DNA from: Silene latifolia
Taxonomy: Eukaryota; Streptophyta; Magnoliopsida; Caryophyllales; Caryophyllaceae
Assembly (NCBI RefSeq): GCF_048544455.1
Contig: NC_133537.1
Span: 66,160,134-66,224,133 of the forward strand
Reading direction: 5' to 3'
Length of the DNA stretch: 64,000 nucleotides
Every line of letters starts with the position of its first letter. The first letter of the stretch is position 1. Shown here in pieces: positions 10,835 to 22,373 of the stretch. The notes under the pieces are model-generated. The model was not told where the DNA came from. It ran no database searches and saw nothing but the letters and a program-made list of their open reading frames with translations. Both the position numbers and the translations under genes were made by a program.

Positions 10835-12541
10835 TGATGTGACTCATATTTGAGCACATTTAGTCCCCGAATTAACCTCGTTCCTATGCTTTATAGCACT
10901 TATTTGGGTCATTTACTATCTTTAGTTTCCCATTTTGCATATTCTTTGAGGTTTTGTCTCCTTGGTAGGAAAGGATTGCTAACCTTGCATTTATGAAGCG
11001 AAATGGAGCTAAATGGATCGCATCCAATTACCAAGCATCAAAGAGAAGACCAACACTAGAGGCCTAAGTAGATAATAAAGTGAAATGGGTAATGATGAAA
11101 GGATCCTTGCATTCCCAACATGATCCTTGTGGATTGTTAAGGAGGAAAAGAAGAGAAGCACTCTGTCCAGGAAACCGAGCGGATCAAGCACGATCCGAGC
11201 AGCTCAAAGCACCATGATCCGGGCATCCTGTTCCCAGGACGAGCGGATTGTAGTGCCAGAACCCGAGCGTCTTCCCCAGGATCCGAGCGGATCACAAGTC
11301 AGAAGAGCCCGTGCCATACCATAGGACGAGCGGATCGACGCAGGATTAGCAAGAGGATCCGCTCATTTCCCTCGGGAGTAGCATTTCCTCAACTTTTATT
11401 AGGGTCTTAATAGTCATTTAAGCCCTTAGTAACCCTAATCTTTGTACCAAATCCTTAGTATAAATACCCCTTTGTACTACCTAGATTAGCATCATTCTCT
11501 AATCAATTCTTATGCTCTCTTAATATATTCAAAATTAGTCTTAATTTAGTTATAATACATTTATCAATATTAATCACATCTTAATCTTTCCTTAATTTCT
11601 CTATTGTTCTTCCTTTATTTTGGGTAATTAGAAAATTATTTGGGTTTATTTGGAGGATTGACAACCTTCCATCAATCATCAAGTACTTCTAGTATTCTTT
11701 GCTTTATTATTTGGAATCATCTTCATAGGTATAATTCTCTCTTAATCTTGTTTAATTATTATTAATCACTTTCATTAATTCATCATGTTTTGCTTTGTTA
11801 GTATGATTGACAACCTTATTAGCATGTTAAACTTGATCATGAGTGAGTAGTTTCCTTAGCTAGGGTTAATGGGGAATTAGGGGAAACAAACATGGCGAAT
11901 GATTCATGCTTAATCTAATATGTTTTCATAATTAAATTGCTTGCTTGTTGTGATTTTAACTTATGCACATGTTATGTTTGGTGAAATGCGAGCCTATGAA
12001 TCCTTGCATTTTTTACCCATCACCTATCTTTTCAATGAGGCTTGTAAGCTTATACACCAACTCGAGCCTCAATAGACCATGCATATAGTTGGATACGAAG
12101 AATTAAGTCGACTTGTAGGTGTTGTACAATCTAATCGATTCGGCTCCGGGACCCAAACCTTTTTAGGGATTGTAAGACATACACTAACTCGATCCCATCA
12201 TAACAATAAGTGCTTGCTATCTAATTGAGAACATGTTTGCATGATCAACTCCCATGAATCCCCTATGAACCCATGACACCCTAGTGCCTTTAATCAATTG
12301 TTTACAACCCCTCTACTTGCTTTACTTTGTTTTTATTCATCTTGTTGATTATTTTAGTTTATCACCTACCTCAACCCAAATTGTGACACCCTTGGACATG
12401 CTACTTGCAATTGAGAATCCTACATCAATACCCGTCCCTTGGGATCCGACCTTTACTTACCTCTTTACTAAGAGTAGTTTGTGAAGTTATAAATATTGTT
12501 TTGGTTGGTAGCTTTTGACGATGAGTTTCAAATCCACAGCA
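10835..12541 (+). repeat. 3' LTR of F1a (1707 bp)
   Basis: It begins TGATGTGACTCATATTTG and ends CCACAGCA, aligned with CCACACCA at 2834 in the 5' LTR. A GC-rich motif array occupies about 11165-11365, and a TATA box (tataaata) lies at 11459-11466. It is close to, but distinct from, the 1727-bp LTRs of F1b. Confidence 0.88.
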
Positions 12542-12758
12542 GCAGATCCAAAGTTGCCTAGGGAACATCCCTCTTGGGTAGGACAAAATACCAACAGAAT
12601 CTAAAAATTGTTTGTCCAGGGAACCTCCCCCCCCCTAGATGGGCCAAAAAACAGCTACTCTAAAAACTAAGTTATTAACCTGCCTTGGAAGCAATAGCAG
12701 AACTGATACCTTCATCAACTGGCTCCTCCCCCTCTTTATCCTCCTCTTCATCATCAGG
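12542..12758 (+). mobile_element. Fragment of Tat element copy B, left of the F1b insertion
   Basis: These 217 bases lie between the 3' LTR of F1a and the 5' LTR of F1b. On the minus strand the right part continues the copy B antisense ORF in frame when F1b and one copy of its target duplication (tcagg) are removed. The fragment is the left continuation of 30753-33985. The remaining 5' part of Tat B should lie left of the window, beyond F1a. Confidence 0.8.
12675..12758 (-). pseudogene. C-terminal end of the Tat aORF, copy B
   Basis: Across the F1b insertion the minus strand reads ...KSSEPDDEEEDKEGEE... and ends SAIASKAG with tandem TAA stops at 12675 and 12672. It is the acidic C-terminus of the antisense ORF whose main body is at 30753-32847. 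The frame is kept exactly over the target duplication, which confirms that F1b split one coding exon. Confidence 0.8.
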
Positions 12759-13089
12759 TGATGTGACTCATATTTGAGCACATTTAGTCCCCAAATTAAC
12801 CTTGTTCCCATGCTTTCTAGCATATATTAGGGTCATTTCTTATCTTTAGTTTCCCATTTTGCATATTCTTTGAGGTTTTGTGTCCTTGGTAGGAGAGAAT
12901 TGCTAACCTTGAATTTATGGAGCGAAATGGAGCTAAATGGATTGCATCTAATGACCAAGAATCGAAGAGGAGACCGACACTAGAGTCCTAAGCAAATAAA
13001 TAAAGTGAAATGGGCAATGACGAAAAGATCTCTGCATCCCCAACACAATCCCCACGGATTGTTAAAGAGCCAAACAAGAGAAGAACCAT

Positions 13090-13300
13090 GTCCAACGATT
13101 CGAGCGGCCCAAGCTCAGGATGAGCAGATCATAGCAACGATCCGAGCGTCCCTGAGCATTATCCGAGCGTACCAAAGCACAATCCGAGCGTCCCGACTGC
13201 CAGCCTGAGCGGATCTCCTTACAGGACAGGCCGTGCTTCAGGTGAGGACGAGCGGATCCTGGTGGGAGTTGCAAGCATGATCCGCACATGTCCCTCGGGA
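13090..13300 (+). repeat. GC-rich motif array in the F1b LTR, upstream of its TATA box
   Basis: Repeated gatccgagcgtcc-like units occur in forward orientation (about 13140-13190), with inverted units such as gacgagcggatcc (about 13248-13260). The 3' LTR carries the same array at 29350-29560. The motif equals the one found ahead of ORF1 in this element and in F1a. Confidence 0.75.
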
Positions 13301-13381
13301 GTTGCAAGTCCTCAAGCTTCTCTTAGGGTCTTAATAGTCATTTAAGCCCTTAATAACCCTAATCCTTGTACTTAATTTTAG

Positions 13382-13389
13382 TATAAATA
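13382..13389 (+). promoter_or_regulatory. TATA box of the F1b 5' LTR
   Basis: TATAAATA in ttagtataaataccccc, about 80 bases downstream of the motif array. The octamer is kept in all F1a, F1b and F1c LTRs, so it is the likely genomic-RNA promoter. Confidence 0.7.
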
Positions 13390-14489
13390 CCCCCATTGTA
13401 CTACCTAGATTATCATTCATTCTTAAACAATTCTTAATCAATCTTTAGTCAAGCTTTAATATCATCTTAATCCTCTCTTAATTTAGTCTTAATCTAGTTG
13501 TAATACACATTTCAATATTAATCACATCTTAATCTTTCCGTAATTCTCTCAATTGTTCTTAGTTTTATTTGGGTAATTAGAAGATTATTGGGGTTTATTG
13601 GAGGATTGACAACCTTCCATCAATCATCAAGTACTTCTATTATTCTTTGCTTTATTATTTGGATTATCTCCATAGGTATAATTCCTTTTTACCCTTGTTT
13701 AGTTATTGTTAATCACATCATTTATTCATTATGTTTTCCTTTGTTAGTATGATTGACAACCTTATTAGCATGCTAACTTGACCATGAGTGAGTAGTTCTT
13801 TAGCTAGGGTTAATGGGGAATTAGGGGAAACAAACATGGGAATTGATCTATGCTTAATCTGCTATGTTTGCATAATTGATTTGCTTGCTTGTTGTGATTT
13901 CAACCTATGCACATGTTATGTTTGATGAAATGAAACCCTATGAATCCTTGCATTTTTTACCCATGTCCTATCTTTTCAATGAGGCTTGTAAGACATAAAC
14001 CAACTCGAGCCTCATTAGACCATGCATAAGAGTTAAATAGGGGGAGACTAAGTCGACTTGTAGGTGTTGTACAGTCTAGACGACTCGGCTCCGGGACCTA
14101 AATTCTTCTAGGGATTGTAAGATATACACTAACTCGATCACATCACAACAATAAGTGCTTGCATCTATTTGAGAACATGTTTATATAATCTATTTCCATG
14201 AATCCCCTATGAACCCATGACACCCTAGTGCTTTTAATCAATTGTTTACAACCCCTTTATTTGCTTTACTTAATTTACATTCATCTTATTGATTAGTTTA
14301 GACCACATCTCATCTCAAACCCAATTTGCGACACCCTAAGACATAGCTACTTGCAATTGAAAATCCTACATCAATACCCATCCCTTGGGATCCGACCTTT
14401 ACTTACCTCTTTACTAGGAGTAGTTTGTGAAGTTATAAATATTGTTTTGGTTGGTAGCTTTTGAAGACGAGTTTAAACCGGACCAAAAA

Positions 14490-14507
14490 TGGCGCCGTTG
14501 CCGGGGA
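14490..14507 (+). other. Primer binding site of F1b (tRNA-Asp type)
   Basis: TGGCGCCGTTGCCGGGGA, four bases after the LTR end, identical to the site in F1c. This primer site is characteristic of Athila. Confidence 0.9.
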
Positions 14508-14623
14508 CGGTGTTCAATTGATTTGATTTTCGTTAATTGTTTTTAGTTGTGTCTTTCTTTACCTTGGGGAAGTCAATCTCCTCAAGGTTGTTCTAATTGT
14601 TTTCGAGTTGTTTGATATTTTGC

Positions 14624-17534
14624 ATGACTAGGAGATCACAAGGTAATTTATTACCTATTGATTTCGAGATTGAAAGGACCTTAACCAACAATAGAAGGTT
14701 TGCTAGAGGTACTTCAAGAGTTGTAGGTATTGGTGAGATTGTGGATATTCAACCAAATAACATTGAGTTTGTCAACCCTTTTGCAAGAGAAGGAGAGGAT
14801 AACCCAATTCAAAACCCACCACAAAATCAACCTACAATGCCGAAATTTTCATCACATTCCGTACCAACAGAGGAGAACCTACCAAACGGTACTCCTACAC
14901 CACCACATTTAACCGGTAATTTCATTGCCAAATCCTCATTCATATAATTAGTTGAGAGAAGTCAATTTGGAGGGATGCCTAGTGAAGACCCTCACTCACA
15001 TATGGAGACTTTTTGTGACTATTGTGATGCAATCTCTCAAACCGGAGTTACTCAAGACCAAATCCGATGGGTATTGTTTCCTTTTTCTTTGATCGGTACC
15101 GCAAAGCAATGGTTGAAGAGCCTAGACAAGGCTACCCTTGGTATTGATTCATGGAAGAAGTTAGCACTTGCCTTATACAAGAAATTCTATCCTTCGGAGA
15201 AGACTAATATGTTGAGAGCCCAAATCACCAGGTTCAAGCAAAGGGATGAGGAATCATTATATGAAGCATGGGAGAGATTTAAGGACACTTGTCGTTCTTG
15301 TCCACACCATGGGCTTAGTGAGTGGTTCCTTGTGCAACAATTTCGGAACGGTCTATATGAAGACTCTCGCAATGTTCTTAATATGGGGTCCAATGGGATG
15401 TTTACCGAAGTTGACGACAATCAAACGTGGGCCAAAATCGAAGAGATGGCGGTTCATAATTCCCAATATAGTAGGCCTCGAAAGGCCACAAGAGGAGGAA
15501 AGCATGAGGTAGATTCGATCACTCAATTGGGTGCCCAACTAAGTGCTCATATCGACACCATCAATTTGAAGTTTGAGAAGGCCATGGCTAAGCTTGATGA
15601 AGCTTCCAAATCACCCAAACAACATGTTAATGCTATGGTGGCATCATCCTCAATCCCAAGAGAAGTATGTGAAAGTTGTGGAACCTTGGGACATGATCAA
15701 AATGAATGTAGGGGAACAAATGAACAAGTTAATGCTTTCCAAGCATACAAGAATGGCACCCCTTATTCCAAGTACTATAATGAGAATACCAAATTTCAGC
15801 CAAATCTTTCATACAAGAGCCAAAATGTCCAAAAACTCCAACAAACATACACCCCACCTCCAATGAGAAACCAAGCTCAAAGACCCTTTTCAACCAAAGC
15901 CAAGGTTATCAAAATCAACCTTCCTACAACCAATCAAATGACCAAAGCTTTGATGTTCAAAAAGCGGTCCTCCAAATGCAAAAGAACCAACAAGAATTTT
16001 TCACCCAAATGCAAAAGGATAGCCAAGCTAAAGAGATCACCATCAACAACATTCTTGCCCACAACAAAATGTTAGAGACTCAAATAACTCAATTAGCATC
16101 TTCTAGCTCTCAAAGACAAAAGGGGCAATTACCGCCTCAAGGTAATCCCCCAAGACATGAGACGGTTAGTGCCATCCATTTGAGGAGTGGTACAAGATAT
16201 GAGGGACCGAAGAGGCCAGTTGATAAAGATATTGTGGATGTTAGTGACAAGCAAAGAGTTGTGGAGAACTCTAAGGAGGTAGATCCTACCACCAATGAAA
16301 TTTCAAAGAAGAAGAATGAAGAGAAGGCTAAGAAAAAAGAGCCTATTGTGATTAGACTTCCATTCCCAAGTCGAGAAGCTAAGCCTAAGCTTGATGACCA
16401 ACTTGGAAAGTTCATAGAAATTGTGAAGAACTTAGAAGTCTCAATCCTATTCACGGAATTGATCAATTATGTTCCGGCTTATGCAAAGTACATGAAAGAT
16501 GTTCTTACCAAGAAGAAATCCATCTGAAAGTTGGAGACTATTGCCTTCACCAAAGTGAGTAGTGCTATTCTTCAAGGGAGTTCCCCTCCGAAGTTCAAAG
16601 ATCCGAGAAGTTTTTCTATTCCATGTACTATTGGCGACACTACAATCAACAAAGCATTATGTGACCTTGGAGCAAGTGTAAGTGCCATGCCATACTCGGT
16701 ATGTAAGAGGCTAGGAATGGGAGAGCTCAAATGCACCAACATCACTCTTCAAATGGCGGATCGATCAACAAAGATACCTTTAGGGGTATGGGAGGATGTG
16801 CCCGTGAGAATTGGCAAATTCTTCATCCCGTTAGACTTTGTCATTGTAGACATGGAGGAGGACTCCAACATTCCTCTCATTTTAGGAAGACCTTTCTTGC
16901 ATACCGCGGAGCGGTAATCGATGTGTAACATGGAGAGCTCACACTTGAGGTAGGGGACGAGACAATCACTTGCAATCTTGACAAAACAATGAGAGCTCCC
17001 CGACTACACGAGCCATGCTTTATGGTCGATCATTATAGCCGAGAAAGTGATAGAAAGAAGTTGGAAACTCTATGCAAAGATCAAGCCATGGGTAAAGAAA
17101 CACCACCCACATGGAAGAAGAAAGTAGATGACCTTCAAGTAGCTCTATTCGGAGAGCAAGGAATTTTCAACAACAATGAGAGCTTGAATAGCTCACCCAT
17201 CATGACAAGTAATGAAGAAGGCCTCATTGGCCAAGATAACAAGAAAGAGGAGTTGCCCTTATCAACTCATGACATCATTGGGGAACAAGCTAGTGAAGTT
17301 TGCGGTCTATGGGACGATGAATTTCAAGGATTGGTCAATCCTTATATCGGAAATGTTATGACCTTAGACCAAGGCTTTGTTGATCCTTGTCATCACTTTG
17401 ACTTGGAATGCAATAATGAAGAGAACAATGTGCAAAGGTCTACCCAAGACCTATTTCATGAAAATGAGCAAGCCTTCGACTACTTCTACAAGGTGTTGAG
17501 CAACATCAACAACGCCTTGGCTTTGCCCCCTTGA
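14624..17534 (+). pseudogene. Athila gag-protease polyprotein, broken F1b copy
   Basis: The ATG at 14624 (MTRRSQGN) follows a leader shared with the pol-only elements. The capsid region includes PSEDPHSHM and QWLKSL. A CCHC zinc knuckle starting at 15668 reads CESCGTLGHDQNEC (C-X2-C-X4-H-X4-C), a nucleic-acid-binding motif of gag. Further on come the HLRSGT motif and an aspartic protease with its active site in CDLGASVS (Asp codon at 16663) and LILGRPFL. The frame is broken by TAA 14945, a frameshift near 15890, TGA 16525 and a one-base deletion near 16910. The tail after the protease (16989-17534) ends LALPP, and homology to F1a resumes just downstream, so reverse transcriptase and integrase are missing, not merely degraded. 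Confidence 0.92.
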
Positions 17535-17837
17535 CATCTCATCCAAGAATGAGAGTTTGGTGGAGTCCTCCCTAAACCACCATTTGTAAATATTCTAACC
17601 CCTTAACTCGCATTTTATTTCCTTTATTGCATTTTTTTCATTTTTGGATTTGCGTTTTTATGATTTGATTAAGATTTTTGACATGAGAGCAAGTGAGGGA
17701 GGTATTTTAACATGTTTTGATGTGTAGTGTTTGATCAAGTGTGGGGATGGCAAATGCCTAGGCTAACGAAGCCTTTGTAGTGCACCCACAACATTTAAAC
17801 AAAGGAAAAGAAGGAAGAATGACATGGGAAAAGGAAT

Positions 17838-18205
17838 CCCACGAGCGGACCTGAGCTTCTGGGAGCTGGAGAAGATCCGAGCGTCCCCAGCATGCATCTG
17901 AGCGTCCTGGCCTTAGGACGCAGGTCCTGGGAAAGTTTGAATTGAAGAAAACGCCCTGTAAGAAAATCTGAGCAGATCATCCTCAGGACGCTCGTCTTGG
18001 TATCAATCCACGCGTTCTGGGAAGACTCCCAGTCTATGAAATTACGCTGTATGGAAATCCGTACGTCCCTAGGTGAATCCGAGTGTCTCCTCAAAAATCC
18101 GCTCGAGCTGAAACTGATTCGCGCGTCCTGGCACTGGTTTGCAATTCCAGGATGTCCTGTAAGACGATCCGCGCGTCCCGAGTCTGATCCGAGCGTCCTT
18201 AGCTG
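17838..18205 (+). repeat. GC-rich motif array upstream of ORF1 (F1b)
   Basis: Multiple units such as gatccgagcgtcc, atctgagcgtcc, aggacgctcgtc, gatccgcgcgtccc and gatccgagcgtcc stand out in AT-rich DNA. It is positioned as in F1a, between the last gag-pol codon and ORF1. I could not find a convincing TATA box between this array and ORF1 in this copy. Confidence 0.72.
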
Positions 18206-19684
18206 GTACTTAAGCAAAACACGGGACTCCCTTTTCTTATTCCCAATTCTTTCTATCTTTCACAAACACAAACACATACCTTTTCTCCCACTTAAACCCT
18301 CAATCCCCTCATTCAAAAACACCAATTTCTCAACAAAATTCACCACCATTCAAACAAAACTTGCTCAAAACAAGATTAAATCACTCCTTTATCAATAAAA
18401 GACCATCAAAACATCAAATTCCTCACAAATTGAATCAATTTTCTAGGGTTTGGGCAAAAATTTGAAAATCCTAAATTGATTGAGGAATTGATTGAAGTTT
18501 GAGGAAGCAAGGAACATTCAAGCAAAATCTTGGTTTATTGATACCAATTTGAGAAGGATAATACAATGGCAAGGACCAAAGGCGGAACCAAGGCACCAAA
18601 GACTCCAAATTTATCAAAGAGACAGCAAGCTTTTCTTGCATCTAAGGCTTTGGTAGTGACACAACCAAGGGTGGAAATCCATGAAATCGCAACTCCTATT
18701 GAGGAAGCTACCACACCTACTCCGGTTATAGAACAATTGCCAAATTTTCTGGAGGTAACTTTCTTAACCGATGCTCATAGGAATGCATTTTTATCCTTTA
18801 CTAGAAAGACTATTGTGGCTACCAAGTTTATTTGTCAAGACACTTTGGAAAAATTGGGTGTGCTTGAAAGAACTAGAACATTTTTCGAGTCCATGAGGTT
18901 GTTAGCCCTCTTTGAAATGGAAGAATTGACCTACCCTTGATTGACCATGGAGTTCATAAGCTCCTTGAAGGTGTCTAAGATAGAGACTCGATATTATATT
19001 GAATTTCGTCTTGAGAACAAGAGTAGAAGAATGACTTTGAGTGAGTTTGGTAATGTGTTTGCTCTTTTACAATATCATCATTATGAGAAGAAGCCTTTGA
19101 AATATGATGCCGCACCCCTTTGGAAAGCTATTACCGGTCGAAAATTTGACTCTTTCCGGGAGTGTCATGCTTTATATGTTCATTATCCGGGCATAAGAGT
19201 ATGGCACAAGTTTGTGGGCAATACCTTGATTGCTAGAAAAGGCACCAATCACTTCACCGATCTTGATTTTGTCTACCTTGAGTCCTTCATGAATATCAAT
19301 GGAAAGTTCACCAAAAAGTACAACATTCTTCAACTATTGCTTGATCGGTGGCTTAAGATTGATAATGGGAAAGATGGGGCGGCCTTCATTGTAAACGGCG
19401 GCTTGGTAACGAGGCTAGCTAAGCACTTTAACCCGAATTTCAACAAAGATAACACCTATAAACCGGTTAAAGGGAGCAACCTCCTTGATATGAGCACTAT
19501 GATCAACAAATTCCATTGGGTCAAGAATGACAATCTTGACAACAAATATGAGTGGCTCATCAAAGAAGCTAAGTGTAATACTCAGGATATTCAAGGACTC
19601 TGTTGACCGACCCTGCTGACCAAGACAAACGGCAGGGATGAATGGGTGAGGGATCAGACTTATTACAAGAACCTTATAGGGTGG

Positions 19685-19790
19685 TTTACTCGACCTAGCA
19701 GAGGCTACTCGGCCGAGTATCACCTATACTCGACCGAGTAGAGCCTACTCGGTCGAGTACTCCAGTACTCGACCGAGTATGGCTGTTGTC
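19685..19790 (+). repeat. Palindrome array TACTCGRCCGAGTA in the F2 LTR
   Basis: One half unit and four full units of a 14-base palindrome (tactcggccgagta is perfectly self-complementary; tactcgaccgagta has one mismatch), spaced by 5-7 bases. The array ends about 15 bases before the TATA box. The 3' LTR has the same array (about 25612-25706). Confidence 0.88.
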
Positions 19791-19799
19791 GACGCGTCA

Positions 19800-19806
19800 T
19801 ATAAAA
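19800..19806 (+). promoter_or_regulatory. TATA box of the F2 LTR
   Basis: TATAAAA in gcgtcatataaaatgcaag, immediately downstream of the palindrome array. It is identical in the 3' LTR. Confidence 0.65.
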
Positions 19807-20927
19807 TGCAAGTTCGCGAGATTCATTTCATTTCCCCATTTCCTCGACAGTTCCGCTTTCTCTAACCCTAGCCTACCTCCCTCTTTTATCACCCCATTTC
19901 TACACACTCTCATGATTATAGCCTAAACCTTCACCATGGGAAGGATGGGATTCGCTTAGGAAGGATGGCGTGCGTGGTTGTCGTTTATGTCACCGTCGAT
20001 GCGTGTTGTTAGGTAAGTCTATGCCTTGTGTTCTTTTGGGTAGTTCATTGAGGATAGTTGTGTAATAGGATATGGTTATCGTTGTAGGATGCGTACAGGA
20101 GTCCTGCTTGGCTGTATATAGATGTCTCTCATGGTTGTGATGAGGTAGGTTTTCCTACTCAGTACCGTTAATTGATTGTGATTGTTATTGTTGCACATCT
20201 TTTGTTATCTGCTGATCATCGGTGTTCGGGCGTTGTGTGACGATGTTGGTGTGGATGTGTTGTGACAGCTGTGGTGCTGTGTCTGTGTGTTGTGATTGTG
20301 GTGGAGTCACTTGCGGGAGTGGCTTCACACCCTAGTTCGCCCTCCGTGGAACCCGCCACAGGAGGGGATGTGCACATTAAGGGACAGGGATTGTTAGTCG
20401 CTCGTTGATGAGCTGGACTAGGTGGGATGGGCTGCGGTCACCCACTGGCGGTAAGGATTACCTGTTGCGATGGGTAATCTGGCAGGGCTACACACTTCGG
20501 TGTGTAGTCGGTTACTGTGCGAGATCGGGAGACTGGGTTGGAGGATGATCAGCTGGTTACATTGCTTACTTGTTTTACATTTGATTAGTCGGTACTGACC
20601 CCGTGTTGTTTTGTGGTATCTGCGGTGATCCATTCGGGGATGGTGAGTAGTTGGCTTAGCAGGTACTGTTGATTGTGGCTGCTAGGATTGGAGGGATCGA
20701 GTCATCACGCTGCCAGTCTAGAAGAGCTGTGTCATGAGTTGTTGTAGTCTTTATTTTTGGTATAAGTAGTTTGTATTGAGTCGTATTGTAAAAGGTACAT
20801 TAATATTTTATAATTGTTCTTTTATGGTCTGATTTGATCTACTTCCTCGGAAAACCGAGATGGTGACACCGTCATACACTAGAATGATCCTTGGTAAGGC
20901 GTTCTGGTGTGCGGGGGTGTTACAAAG

Positions 20928-20940
20928 TGGTATCAGAGCC
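20928..20940 (+). other. Primer binding site of F2 (tRNA-iMet type)
   Basis: TGGTATCAGAGCC, three bases after the LTR end. It is a perfect initiator-methionine-type site and unlike the tRNA-Asp-type site of the Athila elements around it. Confidence 0.9.
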
Positions 20941-21597
20941 GACGATTTTGGAACCTGAACTAATGAATGTAGGGTGTCAACTGAAATGAACCTGGTGTAT
21001 GTGCGTTGGGAGCCCCAGCCGATGCTAGATTTTGGGTGAGTAGGCGCCCTCATTTCAAAATCATGGCCCCATCAAACTTAAGCCAGGCACGGGAAAAAGG
21101 ATAGCTAGTAAGAGTCGTTGATTGCTTAGTGATGGTTGTTGTGTACATCTATGTTTATGATAATGTGTGGCAAGGTGGGTGTAGAAATGTTTAGAGTGGG
21201 TGATGGAATTGTTGCGATGTGCGATCAGAGGTAAGTCGATCAATTTGTTTGACGATGATTGCGTTGTGTGTTGATTGCTGCCTTGTAAATGTGGTTAAGG
21301 TGTATATCTTGTGACTAGCGGAATCTGTGATGATGTGTTATAGGAGCTAAACCCTGCAGGTACAGTAATTAATTGCTAAGTATGCTAGAAGGGGTAATGT
21401 AATCGTTTCATAGCAAAGTAAGGGATGAAGGTAGAAATGATGATCGAATTGATAATGGATGTACAAAATTCGTGTTGATGTGTGTTTATGTGGTAGGATA
21501 AGCTCTAACAGTGACGAGCCGATTGCACGGAACTCCGAACTATGCTATTTGTTTTGCAGGAACAAAGAAAAGTTCAATTCCGCCTTCCTTCTTGAAC
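20941..21597 (+). other. F2 internal leader, no gene seen
   Basis: About 650 bases between the primer site and the second palindrome array. No frame with recognisable retroelement protein is present. Gag and pol, expected here in an autonomous chromovirus, are absent. Confidence 0.6.
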
Positions 21598-21766
21598 ACT
21601 CGACCGAGTAGACGACACTCGGCCGAGTATGAAGGTGCTCGACCGAGTGTCTATTTTTGGTGACAATTAAAATCGCTACTGTTCTTGAAAACTCGACCGA
21701 GCAAAGGGAATACTCGACCGAGTATTCGACACTCGGCCGAGTACGCCTAATACTCGACCGAGTATT
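21598..21766 (+). repeat. Palindrome array upstream of the F2 ORF1
   Basis: Seven units of (t)actcg(a/g)ccgagt(a), in two groups of three and four, separated by 43 bases. They have the same sequence as the LTR array. About 25 bases further on lies a TATA-like ttatacaaaaacc, so the order array-TATA of the LTR is repeated in front of ORF1. Confidence 0.88.
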
Positions 21767-21789
21767 GCTGTAGCGGGACTTACACGGGT

Positions 21790-21797
21790 TATACAAA
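21790..21797 (+). promoter_or_regulatory. TATA-like box of a predicted internal ORF1 promoter (F2)
   Basis: TATACAAA in acgggttatacaaaaaccc. Its distance from the palindrome array (about 25 bases) is similar to that in the LTR (about 15 bases). The sequence match to a TATA box is imperfect. Confidence 0.4.
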
Positions 21798-21943
21798 AAC
21801 CCTATTTTCGTCTCATTCTTTCTTATTTTCGCCTCCCATCTTCACATCTCCTTCTCTCTAAAATTCCATATTCCTCCTTCCTTAAGCTTTTGGGTGAACT
21901 CTTGGTGTTCAACTTGTTCTTACTTGCCCCAAATCAGTTTAAG

Positions 21944-22372
21944 GTAAAGTTTTAACCCAATTTCTTCCTTTATTTTCAAGGTTATGGTGTGATTTTATTA
22001 AATTCCCGAAATTCCTTTTTAGGTAACTGAAATTGAGTCTTATTCATGCTATACTTTTGATTAAATTGTATACAAACCCCGATTATACCGTTATTTGAGC
22101 AATTTCTTGATTTGAGTTGGATTTTTGCGTTCTAGGGTTTGATAAAATCGTCATACCTTGCTCTTTGCTTGATTATCATACTATCTTAAGCCTCTTGATG
22201 TTAGAAAAAGGTGTTTTTGAGTAAAGAAGTGGTGTTTTGGTAAAATACTTAGTGATTTGCTAAGAAATTATTTTAAAAGTTTGCCTCAAAATTTTCATAC
22301 AAGTATAAACAGTCCGTTTTTTGAAAGGTTTTGGTGTGCTTAGCATCTTTGTTAAAGACTTGTCTTTTGCAG
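21944..22372 (+). other. Predicted leader intron before the F2 ORF1
   Basis: A good donor (AAG/GTAAAG at 21944) and a good acceptor (cttttgcag at 22372) bracket 429 bases of T-rich DNA. The acceptor lies one base before the ORF1 ATG. A spliced leader would fit expression from the internal array-TATA module. No transcript evidence is available here. Confidence 0.5.
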
Positions 22373-22373
22373 C

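Larger units (their letters stand above)
1743..12541 (+). mobile_element. Athila-type Ty3/gypsy element F1a: pol + ORF1, no gag or protease
   Basis: Order: 5' LTR remnant (1743-2834), tRNA-Asp-type primer site (2842), pol (2977-6294), GC-rich motif array (6545-6950), ORF1 (7178-8740), long 3' region, polypurine tract (10823-10834), 3' LTR (10835-12541). The Athila assignment rests on the primer site, the F-M-D-D-F-S reverse transcriptase motif and the post-pol ORF1. Gag and protease are absent: pol starts about 120 bases after the primer site. The first ~600 bp of the 5' LTR lie left of the window beyond Tat copy A. The right flank gcaga (12542-12546) is the predicted target duplication and lies in Tat copy B. 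Several nonsense and frameshift mutations make it immobile by itself today. Confidence 0.88.
12759..14485 (+). repeat. 5' LTR of F1b (1727 bp)
   Basis: It begins TGATGTGACTCATATTTG and ends TTTAAACCGGACCA. The mate is 29021-30747, of the same length, with scattered substitutions and a few small indels that cancel out. A motif array lies at about 13090-13300, before the TATA box. Confidence 0.93.
19574..20924 (+). repeat. 5' LTR of F2 (1351 bp)
   Basis: It begins TGTAATACTCAGG and ends GGGGGTGTTACA. The mate is 25501-26849, with few differences by eye, so the insertion is fairly young. U3 holds the palindrome array (19685-19790) and a TATA box (19800). Confidence 0.93.

Noticed and set aside
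12542..12758. Unrelated host DNA between two Athila elements
   Set aside because: Its minus strand continues the Tat B antisense ORF in frame across the F1b insertion, so it is a transposon fragment.
14597..14623. Start of gag at the upstream ATG in the same frame
   Set aside because: The ATG at 14624 gives the usual basic Athila gag start (MTRRS). The nine extra codons derive from the shared leader.
20418..20633. A 71-codon minus-strand frame in both F2 LTRs
   Set aside because: It is conserved only as part of young LTR copies, with no start context or homology.
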